NCBI GenBank assembly: GCA_948567375.1
Contig: OX419756.1
Location: 63,626,333-63,690,332, forward strand
Reading direction: 5' to 3'
DNA length: 64,000 bases
DNA from: Lunularia cruciata
Lineage: Eukaryota; Streptophyta; Marchantiopsida; Lunulariales; Lunulariaceae
Both the position numbers and the translations under genes were made by a program. Below, piece by piece: positions 33,323 to 44,811 of this stretch (within the stretch, counting starts at the first letter, position 1; every line of letters starts with the position of its first letter). Below the pieces are notes generated by a model, which saw only the letters and a list, made by a program, of their open reading frames with translations, had not been told where the DNA came from and did not search any database.

Positions 33323-36300
33323 AAATGTGAGCATCCCCGCGAACATAGACCTCGGGTGTTTTAGAAACTTCCAAGTCTATGGTCCAATATCTCCGAACTC
33401 TCCACCCGTTTACTCGAGTGGCAAAAGGATTACCTTCCAAATCGACGAGTTGTAGGGATCCATTTTTGTAAAGATGATGAACTCGATAGGGACCCATCCA
33501 TCACAAATGCAACTTGCCTGGAAAAAATATTCGGCGATTATCATATAACAAAACCAAATCCCCTTCTCGTACAGTCATAGGCTTGATTCTCTGATCGTGC
33601 CTGACTTTCCGCTGTGCTTGTACTTCTTTCGTGGTTTGCATTGCATTGTCTCTTTTCTCTTGTAACCACATCAGTTGTTGAATCCAAAGATCCTGACTTT
33701 CCTCTTCCGACATTCGTTCTTCGCACAAGACTCGATAAGTCGGAACTTCAAATTCAACTGGCAGTATGGGGTGCAAGCCATATGTCAAGAAGTATGGAGT
33801 TTGTTTGGTTGTAATCTTCTCTGTTGTCCGATAGGCCCATAACGCGGCTGGTAATTTTGTATCCCAGTCATAGGCATAATTGACAGTCACCTTATTCAAA
33901 ATTTTACAAAGTAACCCATTCGCTTTTTCCGTTAAGCCATTCGCTTTTGGGTTATAAGGAGTCGTCTTCCGATGTTTAATCTGAAAATACTTGGTTAACT
34001 CTTCCATTACAGAGTTCAAAAAATGTGTTCCTCGGTCACTGACCAATTCCAGAGGACACCCATATCGGGAGATGATGTTTCGAAAGAAAAATTCCGCCAC
34101 AGTTTTAGCATCATCTCTGCGAGTTGCTTCCGCTTCAACCATCTTGGTAGCGTAATCAGTGCAAACCAAAATATATCGCTTTCTTGTGACTCGGGTTACT
34201 GGTTGAATGGGACCCACAAAATCAATACCCCATTTCTCAAAGGGGGCCAAAGGCAAAATTGGTTTCAAAGGCCATTGAGAAGTGGCCGTCGGCTTCCCCA
34301 TTCTCTGACACGCATCATAGCTTTGAATATGAGCATGTACATCTTTGTACATTGTAGGCCACCAATACCCTGCAGAAAGAATTTTCTTTACAGTATTCTT
34401 CAGAGCATAGTGTCCTCCCGATGCCTTGGAGTGTAAAGATTCAATTACTCCTCCTACTTCGTATGACTCCAAGCATCGCCGAAGTACTTCATCTTCGCCC
34501 ATCTTAAATAAAATGATGTGTTTAAGCTGGTACGGCCCCATTTTCCGGAGAAAGACTGCCCGCTGTTTCGGATCCATCCCCTCAGGACAATGGAGAGTAT
34601 TCAGATAATTATATTCATCTGCATACCTTGTACTTCTCATTGCTGATAAGTGATACAACTCTTCGTCAGGGAATCGATCGTCAATTTCCCACTCCTGGTC
34701 TTGAGTGTCTAACCTGGACAGGAAATCCGCATTCGAATGCAAAGCTCCCTTCCTTACTTGTATAGTATACGTGAACTCTTGTAATAACAAGATCCATCTT
34801 GCAATTTGTCCCAATAAATCTGCCTTCTTGACCAGATGTTGCAATGCATAATGGTCAACATAGAAGACAAACTCATACCCCAACAAATAATGCCGAAATT
34901 TCTTGCAGGCATACACCATTCCGAGTGCTTCTCTTTCCATCGTTGAATAATTCTTTTCAGAAACTGAAAGTTGTCGGCTGGCGTAATACATCGGGTAATC
35001 TTTCTTCTTCTCGTCCTTTTGACTTAAGACAACCCCGATGGCCATGGACAAAGTATCCACATACACATGAAAAGGGACGTCCCAATTCGGGGCCCTCATG
35101 ACTGGTGCTTCAACCAGTTTCTTCTTCAACACCTGGAAGGCTTCTTCTTGATGTGCTTCCCACAGATAGTCTTTGGATTTCTTCAGAAGCTTTGTAAGTG
35201 GTGCAGCAAGCACTGCATAGTTTGACACGAAGCGTCTGTAATATCCGACATGTCCCAAGAAGGCTCTCAGCTCCCGGATGTTCTTCGGGGATTCCAAAGC
35301 TGCGATTATTTTAACCTTCTCAACATCGACTTCAATACCTTGGCTTGACACCCGATGCCCCAGAAGAATTCCCTCCTTCATTGCGAAGAAGCATTTCTCC
35401 GGGTGTAATGACAAGCCGGCAAAATGACACCGTTCAAACGTTTGGCGAAGGTAATCTCTATGTACATCCCATCGTCCAAACACACAAAAGTCATCAATAA
35501 AAACTTCGACAAATTTACGCAGGAAATCTTTAAAGATCTAATTCATCATCCGCTGGAAAGTAGCGGGAGCATTACACAACCCAAAGGGCATTTGATTGTA
35601 AGCGAAAGTGCCCCAATCGGTCGTGAATGTAGTTTTATCCTTGTCTTCTTCCCAAATGGATACTTGATTGTACCCTGAAAATCCATCGAGAAAACTATAA
35701 CAATGATGCCCAGCCACTTGGTCTAAGATTGTATCGGTAAAAGGCAAGGGATGATGATCTTTCCTTGTGACTGCGTTCAATTTTCGAAAGTCTTGGCACA
35801 CTCGGATCTTCCCTGTTTTCTTCTTCGGGACAATGACAATGGGGGAGACCCATTCACTGCTTAAGACAGGGAAGATGATTCCGGCCCCTAAGTACTTATC
35901 GATTTCATCTTTTACCAAGAGAGAGTACTTCGGGTTCAAGCGGTATTGTCACTGCCAAACCGGAACTGCACCTTCAATCAAATCAATCCGGTGTTCTCCA
36001 AATTCTCGTGGAATACCCGGCATTTGATCAATCGACCAGGCGAATACATCCTGGAATTCTATAAACAGGGCAGTGTATCCTGCCAACTCCTCCGGAGTAA
36101 CTGTCTTCGAGATTTTAAAAATTTTTCCTTCAGTGAGTAACACCTCTTGACAGTCATCGGGGTTGATGACTCCTTCAACGTGGCTTACTCGGCTTATCCC
36201 GAGGCGAGCGGCCATCAAACCCCCTCCCTCCAAGTCAGGTTCACCCGAGGCAAGGTCATATGGATCTTCGTCGTCAGCCTCTACCTCGTAGCATTCCAAG

Positions 36301-39300
36301 TAATTAACTTGGACTTCTTCTTCGGATTCGTCTGAAGACGAAGACACTGAATCTTTGGACTCGTCCTCCTCTTCTGACGAACTTGTTTCCCCGAGATGGG
36401 GAACCTTCGTCCAACTCACAGTCACCAGCTTCTGATCCTTGGACGAAATGTCCTTGAATCTTAACTTCTGCTGATGCCAATCCACTACAACTTGGGCACT
36501 ATACAACCAGGGTCTGCCGATCAACAGAGGGTAACCAGTTTTTGTCACTGGCCGCAACACGATGTAATTCAACTTGAAGGGTACCCCTCCAATGATCATG
36601 GTAATGTTCGACAGCATGCCCAAGGGCCGTCTCCTGGTTTGGTCTGCAAACTTCAAAACTCGGGGTGTTGGTTCAAACGTATGATACCCGAGTCGATTCG
36701 CAGTATCTTCAGTCATGACATTCACACCGGACCCAGAGTCAATGGGTATCGATGTGATCATGCAACCTGCAATCTCCGCGTCTACCTCGGGAGATCCCAA
36801 ATCTTCTTGTTCAATACGATAGATAGCAGGCAGGTCCTTCTTTGACATTAACCTCACCTTCTTGAGGGCCGAGTTAAGCTGTCTCTTGTACAGCTTGTTA
36901 TCTTCCCACAATTGCTTAAATGTAACATTGGCATTTGTGGTGGCCAAGTCGGCTATAATATCATATTGGGGAACTCCTCCCAATTTGACCGTCTTCGTCT
37001 TCGGCTTTGAGTCCGAGGACTCTCCATGCTCCCTTTTGACGTCGAGACGCTTCAAAATGGTGATGGGCTTGCTGATGGCCTTAACCCGAGCTTCCTCGGG
37101 TTGGCCTACCTCGGCTTGAATGAGACCCTTTACTTCGGATCGGATGTCCGCCGGAAAAATTGGAGACTTCGTCTTCGTCTCTTCTTCCAAACTTAGTTCC
37201 CGAGTCTTGAGTAATGCCTCCGTTAATTCTTTCTACAAGGCTTTAGCTTTAGCTTTTGCAAGGATCTTTTCCTCCTTGGCCGAAAGAATTGCTTTTGGGC
37301 GCTGTCTCTTTGCCTTTCGGGAAGACGACGAGGTCGTACTCAGTTCTTCGGGATCACGCTTCTTCTTGGTGGAGCGTGTCTCAACTTTCAAAATTTCAAG
37401 GTCTGGCCATTCTCCTTCTGAGGCCGGACTCCCTTCGTGAGGTCTTTCTTCCTCAAGAGTTATACAATTCACATTCGTATCCCCCTTCGGCTGAAGTGCT
37501 GCACGCTCAGCGGGGGTCTGTACATATTTTACAAGAGGCTTCGGGTTCGGCGGGTGAGGGCATTGGTTGCCCATATGCCCCGATCCTTTACAATTTCCAC
37601 ACAGGGGAACGTACCCAATTTGACTTCTTGGCTTGGGACAATTTGGAGACCAATGTCCCATCGAGCCACAATTATAACAGGCTCCGGGCGCAACATTCTG
37701 AGGGCAATTTTGGTTGCTCATCGGTGGTCTTCGTGCAGGAGCATTGGGGTTATACTCCCTAGGTCCCAACCTCGGACCTTGATATGATGTGCTCGGTTGA
37801 GGCTGTACCTCCTGAGTTTGATACACCGCCTCTTCGTCATCGTCTTGGTCCCATCTCGGAACCCAATCAATTTGCTGCACCGGGAATGCATTACGAGTAT
37901 TGCATTCTGTGTTGGCGTGGCCGGATTTTCCACAGGCGGTGCACCACACATTAGATCGTCCAAATGCGGGGGCCTTTCTTCGGTCCTTAGCCCCAATCAT
38001 CTGGATCTTGAAATCCAAAAAATCCTTGATGAGGGCATCCAGCTTCGTATCCGCCTTATGTACACTCTTGGCTGGCGACGTCACTGGTTTCTTGGCTCCA
38101 CGTCTTCTGACTCGTCTTGGCTTTGATTCTTCTTCGGATTCCGAAGAAGAGCTTGAAGACGTTGAGGATTCATCCGAAGAAGGGGAGGTACTGCGCGAAG
38201 CTCTCCTTCTGGGCTTCTTGCCCTTCTTCTCCTGATTTCTCCGGTTACCGGCAGAGTGAGAGTGTGCCGCTTCATAACGAGCGTCATGTTTGAGTACTTT
38301 ATCGAGGGAAGTTACGTTCCTCTCCCTGGCAAAGATTTGTATCTCTAGTGACAGGCCCCCGAGGAACCAGGTAATGGCTTGGGCATCGGAGTATCCCACC
38401 ACCCCCGATTGCTTGGGAACTCGGTTCAGTAATGCCATGAACCGCTCAGAGTAGTCCCTCAACTTCTCCTTCTTGCCTTGGTCCAAATCGTTTAGTGCCG
38501 CGAAGACACTCGTATCATAGTCAACCTCCCGGAATCATTCCAGGAAGTTGTTTCTCAAGTCTGCCCAGTCCGATGGTACAAACCCCTTCTGAGTCACATG
38601 CGTGTACCAGCTCCGAGCTTTCTTGCAAAGCAGACTTGGAAAAATTCTTAGTCGATCCGCCAAGTCATGCTCCTTGTTAGCAAAGGAGATGACTTCGAAT
38701 TCTTCGATGAATTCATTGGGGTCTTCGTCTTGTTCCGTCCCCTTATACTTCTGATAGGCGTGTCGGGTGACAGGAAGCGAAGTCATCGTTTGATGCACTG
38801 GGATCGGCTGAGGGAATGTAGAACTTGACGGAATGGAAGAATTGGCTGGAATTGGCGCCGTGTTGTCAGCCCAGGGATTCCAATTTGTCAAATTCAACAC
38901 AGGGTCTTCTTCGACAATTTCTACTCTGAGAGGGTCGACTTCAACCCGAGTGGAAGATTCAGGATCAACACCTTCAATAAGTTCTTCCAAATTCCTTCGG
39001 GACAACCGAGGAATCATTTGTAGAAGATGTTGACACTCGTCTTCAGTAAGTGTGCGTGCTGTCTTTTCTCGAACAAAGGTCTTCAAGGAAACAACTTCCT
39101 TTACAGCTCTAGGGGAAGTTGGGGTACTGGGCCGCAATGCATATGTTTGCCCACTCGATTCTTTCTTCTTCTTGGAAGAAGAGGGAGATGCGAAGTAGCC
39201 TTGCCAACCGCCTTCACGTTTCTTGTGATCAAGTTCTCACAAGGCTTCTTGCACTTCGTGAAGGAGTTGAAACTCCAACGCCTCTCGCTCAGTTTCATCA

Positions 39301-39392
39301 ACGATGGATAGGACGTTCAGACGTTCGTCTTCTTCACGCTGAAGTGCTCGTCTTTGGGCTCTCTCTTCCCGTTCTTCTTTCAATCCAGACAT
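33321..39392 (-). pseudogene. gag-pol: A2 gag-pol polyprotein, single frame of 2024 codons with six stops
   Basis: From ATG 39392 to TGA 33321 with no frameshift. Approximate residues: capsid domain 200-290; knuckles CTACGKSGHANTEC (about 485), CYNCGSMGHWSPNC and CGNCKGSGHMGNQC; protease IDSGSGVNV (about 890); RT with PLPFTDTILDQV and FIDDFCVFG (about 1300); RNase H VDTLSMAIGVVLSQ (about 1430); integrase DDE with CTDYATK (about 1727), SDRGTHF (about 1780) and GLTEKANG (about 1817). Stops: TGA 39237-39239, TGA 38535-38537, TAG 37233-37235, TGA 35949-35951, TAG 35538-35540, TGA 33501-33503. Four are CGA-to-TGA. The integrase zinc finger reads YDACQ where A1 has CDACQ. Gag and pol share one frame, so no frameshift signal is needed. 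Confidence 0.93.
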
Positions 39393-39455
39393 TCATATTG
39401 CCTTGATACCCAGTGTTCAATTTGGCTTCGTATTCTTCCACTTCCGAGATTTGTA

Positions 39456-39473
39456 TCCCCGGCAACGGTGCCA
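39456..39473 (-). other. Primer binding site for tRNA-Asp (A2)
   Basis: Complement reads TGGCACCGTTGCCGGGGA, 7 bp inside the 5' LTR. It matches the 3' end of plant tRNA-Asp with one mismatch, a G-to-A change at position 5 that differs from the mismatch in A1. Confidence 0.85.
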
Positions 39474-39480
39474 AAAATCA

Positions 39481-42400
39481 TGTGACAACCCGGCAAATAT
39501 CACTTTTGCGGTAATCGGGTAAGTAAAGTTTGTTCCCGTAGAGATACGAGTCAAAAATGTCCAAATACGAAGCAAAGTAACAATTTCAGTTCTTCTTGAG
39601 TTCTTCTTTAGTCTCTCAAGTAGAAACCACACCCAGAAGAGAATAACAAGCACTGACTCGCAGTCTTGTCACAAATTCACACTCTTTAATCACAACTCCA
39701 TCAAATCTTTCCAAACAATCTTGATTATGATGATTCAAGCTCTCCCGAAAATGGCACTTCAATGCAAAACAACTTTGCCTCAGAATTGTGTTCCACCCTT
39801 CCACTGAAGGCACAACTTCCTCGATCAAAATTGCTTCACATCAACTTCGCACTGCACTCACAAATGCAAAATACTACCAACACTACAATTCCTCTCAGAT
39901 CTGTCAAGGCATTGCTTCGATTGCACTTCACTCAGGATCAAACACACAGAATGAAGATCAAGGCTGTGGAATCCAACATCCAACAAGCACTCTGACTTGC
40001 ACTTCGAATTTCTCCAAACACTCACAAACACAATTACAAAGTTGATACTCGGAATCAAGCTTAAGCGACGAGCACTGCTTCACAGCACTTCGCTTTATCT
40101 ATTCTCAGAAATAATGAGCACTGAACAACAATTTCATGCGAATGCCACTCTTAAGTAGTGAAGCAATCGACAGTTCTAACAACTATACCGTTTCTACAAC
40201 AACTGTTCCAACCTGCAGATCCAAAATGACAATGCACCTCTTCATATCTGCCCCTTCAAATCTCAAATCGGTTACTAATCCGATCCAATGTCTACTTCTT
40301 CCTTGGCTTTCAACCCTGAACCCGAAGTAATCTTACTTCCTACTATTCTGTCCTTGGGTTTCACAACTCTTACATCTTCTACCAGATCCAGGAATTCTCT
40401 TTCCTGATCTGAAATTGTACTAGCAGGTAATCTATCTAACTCTTCATCTTTCGACCCACTCTTCTCTACTGTTCCTGAGGCCAACTCCGAAGACATTTGG
40501 ATCCCGATGTTATCTACGTCGGGTTTTGCTTTAACATCCTGCCGAAGCTTTTCTAACTCTATTCTTACTAAGTCTAATCTAATTGCGATATTGTCTTCTA
40601 CTTCTAAGATCTTCCTATCTACACGAGTTCTCAACTTAATCAACAAGGCATTCAGATCTGTATCTTTCGCTTGCCTTTGCCTCGTCTCCTGCACTAACAG
40701 CTTCAACTCGTGCAGACGTGTTTCTTCAACTCGAACGTTGGCCTCTGTACTTAGCATCGCGTTTACTCTGAGGACTATCTCCTGCAATGGCTCTAATCTT
40801 GTCTTCCTTTCTCGTTCCCGATCTGCAAGCCATTCCTCTCTGTACATCGCCAACTCTTCTTCGAATTCGGCCTTCACCGCATCCTTCTCTTTCTCCTTCT
40901 GTGCAACCTTTTCTTCCTGATTACGAAGTAAGTTTCGTAATCTCTCTTCTTCTCCATATCTCGCAGCCAACTCTCGCTGCCAGAGTTGCTTCTTCTCCTC
41001 CATACTCTCCATCACTTGATCGAGCTCTTGATCCTTCGATGCTACTCTCGCCATAGCATGGATGAGCTCTACTCTTGAATCGGCAAACTGCTGCTTCAAG
41101 ATTTCAAATTCAGCTACTTGTCGTTCCCTTACGACATCACTCTTCCTCGCAAGATCCTCTCGATAGCTCAATTCTCTCCTCAGGTCTTTGATTACCTGAC
41201 TTCTCTCCACTGCTTCCAATTGCAGTACTTCTCTCTCCTTCTCACCTCGGGTCATACTCTTCTTCAACTCCGAGTTTTCTTCTTCTAATCTTGATACCAC
41301 CTACAATATAGTCTTTACCTTTGGACAAGTCAACTGCATCTCTTTTTTCTTATGTTCTAACTTTACTAACAACGGACACACCACTTCCCGCAGGTACTCC
41401 ACTCCATCACTCGGGATTACTTCTTCTCGTGCGGCTACTTCTCTTTGTACTTCGTGTTCATCCGATACTTGCCTTCTTCTCTGCAGTCTTCATATCGGAA
41501 TTGATGCTTCACTGCCCGAGCTTCCTTCTACTTCTTTTGTCACTCTACTTGGTCCCGCTTCCCCCTTTGCCTTACGTCTCAAGCGAATTCCTCGCTGTAC
41601 TACGATCTTCTTCTCCTTGAGCACCGGTACTTTGTCTTCCAGCGCTGCATTGTCGTTGGCTTTTACCTCGGCTTGAATTTCTTCTTCATATTCTTCAGGC
41701 GTTGGTGCCGAGGTCATTTCTCCACCGACTTCACTATCACTGCTTGTATCTCCACTCTGCAGTGTCAGCTCAAGTTCCTCCTCACGTTTCGAGTCCTCCG
41801 TCTTGAGCTCGGCTTTGCCTTCTGAGTCTTCATCTTCCGACTCAATCACCACCATTCCTCGCCTCGGGTTATTTTTCTGCATCTTCCGAGGTTTCTTCTT
41901 TTCTTCGGCGTCTACTTGCCGAGTTCTCTTCTTCGTCAGGTTACTTTCAACGACCTCCACATTCTTCCCTGTCTTCGAGTAGTAATCGTCTGCGCTCCGG
42001 ATTTGGAGAATGTATTGCTGCTCCTCCGCATCGACTTCCTTTCGCACATCCGGATGGAAGTGCAACACCATCCGATTCCGCTCCGCCGAGTTCAGCAAAT
42101 TGAGCCCGAGATAGAAATGCGCTGCAAACGGCACAATATAATGTGGAGGGGACTTCTCCCGCAGATTCCACACCATCTGCCTCGTTCTCCCGTGAAAACA
42201 CCTCGCCCAATTAATTGGTTCTCCTGCAAACAATTTGTGAAAGAACACCACTTGGTGTTTCATCACATAGGTAGTTCTCTCCGGCTTCAGGATTGCCATC
42301 AAAGCACTCACAATTCCTCTCTTGATAGGGTCTTTGTAACTTTCTACCTTGTACCCATTCTTCGTTCTCTTCGACGAGAAGGCATCTCTCACCTCCTGAG

Positions 42401-43263
42401 TTTCTTGGGCTATCTCCCCTTTCCCCAAGAACGTGGCCCCCTGCTCCGAGCCTGCCTCCTTCCCGAGTACGAGTCTCCAATCCGACTGTGTCCAGCGAGC
42501 CGGATTTCCTCTCTTCCCTTCTTCCTCGGGACCATCGAGACATTTACTCTCGATGATTTCTGTCATGAATCCTGGAAAACTTATGTTCGAATTCCATGCC
42601 AGAAAGGTGATCCGAAGTCGGCTCAAGACTTTGATCCTCGCTACTACATCTAATCTCCGAATTGCATGATTTCTCACTGCAAATTTGGAGTTCTTCTTTC
42701 CTCCTCCCATCTCTTCTGCTTTCTTTTGGTCTCTCGATTTCTCTCTCTCGACTTCTCCCTTACGCACTAACCCGAGGCCAACGCTATGTCCCTTTCCCCG
42801 ATCACCTGCAAGACGACTCCTCAACGGCAAAGGAAAATTGCTCGACATTTTGTCGTTGCAGTTTTGATTTTTATAGAGTTGCACTTCTTCGTCTTCCATC
42901 ACTTTGAGTTTCTACCGAGAAATCACACCTCCTGCATGCACCCGTTACTGTCGCCTCACCTTCACGCGTATGAGCCGCCAATTTTGAAACCGCCCCTTCT
43001 TGAATTTCTCGCCCCGACGAAAGGTTGTTAGACTGTCTTTGCCTCGGGTTGAGCTCCCCTCCCCGATCCAAAGACAATTTACTTCGTATCGTTTGCTGAC
43101 ACGGCATTTCAGAGTACTTCGCCTTATGACCCGAGGTCACTTTACTTCGGGTTTCACCCCGAAGACAGTTTTCGTCATCTTCTTCGGCCAACCAGGCGCA
43201 ATCTGACTTCTCTATACACTTCTTCGGCTTTATTTTAAAAAAACAAAAAATGTGGGCACCACA
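39481..43263 (-). repeat. A2 5' LTR, 3783 bp
   Basis: Colinear with 29525-33309 and differing from it by several substitutions per hundred bases in the U5 stretch I compared. Both share the TGA inside the LTR ORF. Confidence 0.95.
40275..42848 (-). pseudogene. LTR (U3)-encoded coiled-coil protein, A2 5' LTR copy with two stops
   Basis: Same 857-codon frame. Stops: TGA at 41490-41492, shared with the 3' LTR copy, and TAG just before 41300, where other copies have CAG. This copy alone has an additional ATG 17 codons upstream (42899), because the ACG of the other copies is ATG here. The absence of any insertion or deletion over 2.6 kb, as in the other three copies, is notable given the decay of the surrounding DNA. 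Confidence 0.85.
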
Positions 43264-44604
43264 AGCGTTCTTGAGGATACGCATCGGATCCAGTAGGGGA
43301 CATTGCGGGGAAATTACGAGCAATCTTAAGCACGGAGGCTGAAGGAAGATTGGAAGAAGCTCGTCTGCATGAGTTGAAGTTACTTGTGCAAGAGACTCGG
43401 AAGCGAAGAGCCAAGGACGTGGATATGAATACCTTGCTAATTTGGGTGAGAGAACCCGTAGATAGAAAAATGTTGGAGGAAGAAAATAATGTTAGTCTTA
43501 GGCTAGATTTAGTCAATTCAGAGTTAGAGAAAATTTGGAATAGTGTGACAGTGGAAAAGAAACCCGATGTTGCAGATGTAGGAACTCAAGTGTCATCGGA
43601 CTTGAGAATTGACACATTAGAGAAGAGTGGGTCGGGAAATATGAGTGTAGATGGAGTAAACCAGAGTTCAATTACAGATTGCATTAAAGAAGTTGTAGAA
43701 TTAGTGAAGAAATTAGTAGAATCAGTCATACCCAAAGAAGGTGAAATAGCAAGAGGATCATCGGGGTTGGAAGCCGATGATGAGGTCGACATCGGATTGG
43801 GATAGAAGTCAATTCTAAGATAGGAAAGTGCAGATATGAAGAGATAGATTGTTACTTAGGATCTGTAGGTAGGAAGAGATGTTAGGAAGTGGTGCTTAGG
43901 TAGGCAAATCTGCCGTTTGCTTCAGTATTTAAGGGGAGCATTTGCAATACGATGTTATTCAGTATTCAACTTTCTGAAGATAGATAAAGCAAAGTGCTGT
44001 TCTCAGTACTCGTCCCTTAAGCTTAATTCCGAGTGTCAATTTTGTGTTTGTATTTGTGAGTGTGTGGAGAATTCCAAAGAGCAAGTCAGTGTGTCTATGG
44101 ATGTTGGAATCTACAGCCTTGATCTTCATTTTGTGTGTTTGATCCTGAGTGAAGTGCATCGGAGCAATGCCTTGACAGATCTAAGAGGAATTGTAGTGTT
44201 GTTAGTATTCGGCATTGGTGAGTGCAATACAAAGTTGATGTGAAGCAATTTTGATTGAGGAAGTTGTGCCTTCAGTGGAGGGGTGGAACACAATTCTGAG
44301 GCGAAATCGGTCTTCACAGTGAAGTGCCATCTTCGGGAGAATCTGAATCATCACAATCAAGAGTTGTTTAGACAGAATTTACTATGATGTGATTATATGT
44401 GCGTATTCGTGACAAGTTGTCAAGATTGTGAGCTTGTTACTCTCTTCTGGGTGTAGTTTCTACCTGAGAGATTAAAGAAGCCATCAAGAAGAACTGCAAT
44501 TGTGACTTTTGACTTCGTATTTGACCAATTCTGGATAGTATCTCTGCGGGAACAAACTTTACTGACCCGATTACTGCAAAAGTGATATTTGCCGGGTTGT
44601 CACA
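43264..44604 (+). repeat. A-like LTR, 3' part only
   Basis: Begins inside the LTR ORF (coiled-coil/C-terminal border) and runs through the U3/R TATA region (near 43925, AGTATTTAAG) to a clean TTGCCGGGTTGTCACA end at 44604. It is distinct in sequence from the LTR at 27786-29524, whose retained part overlaps it. It cannot therefore be the other half of that LTR after insertion of A2. It abuts the interior of the B2 3' LTR. Confidence 0.85.
43300..43805 (+). pseudogene. LTR ORF C-terminal half remnant
   Basis: Open from about 43300 to the TAG at 43803-43805. It is homologous to the end of the LTR protein: EEARLHELKLLVQETRKRR, then a Leu/Glu-rich stretch, LEKSGSGNMSVDG, and a terminal DDEVDIGLG. 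It lacks stops, but the upstream coding part is missing. Intermediate divergence between the A1/A2 and A' copies. Confidence 0.75.
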
Positions 44605-44764
44605 TCCTCTAAAGTAAAGTCCCCTCTATCTTAGCTATGACTAACTTTAGCTAACCATGACTAATATAGAACCATCCTTTATCTCTATATAAATAATATC
44701 TCTTAAGTACTTGTAATACCAAGCTAAATATCACAATACCACACATGCACAAATGGGTGTTACA
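44605..44764 (-). repeat. B2 3' LTR, truncated (160 of about 691 bp)
   Basis: Complement starts TGTAACACCCATTTGTGCATG at 44764 and matches the B2 5' LTR until 44605, where the A-like LTR terminus (TGTCACA, 44604) takes over. No promoter portion remains. Confidence 0.88.
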
Positions 44765-44811
44765 TTTACCTCTGGACTAAGTTTTCACTTTGTCCTCAAA
44801 GTGAAGGTTCT

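Larger units (their letters stand above)
29525..43263 (-). mobile_element. Complete Ty3/gypsy element A2 (family A), 13.7 kb, no target duplication
   Basis: On the minus strand: 5' LTR 43263-39481, primer site 39473-39456, gag-pol 39392-33321, polypurine tract 33322-33312, 3' LTR 33309-29525. Its length equals A1 within 7 bp. gag-pol is a single frame with six stops and no frameshift, making it the best-preserved copy here. The 5 bp outside the ends (CAGTA, 29520-29524; AGCGT, 43264-43268) do not match, and the two flanks are different A-like LTRs. It is therefore probably a recombinant of two insertions, or its flank has been rearranged. Confidence 0.93.
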
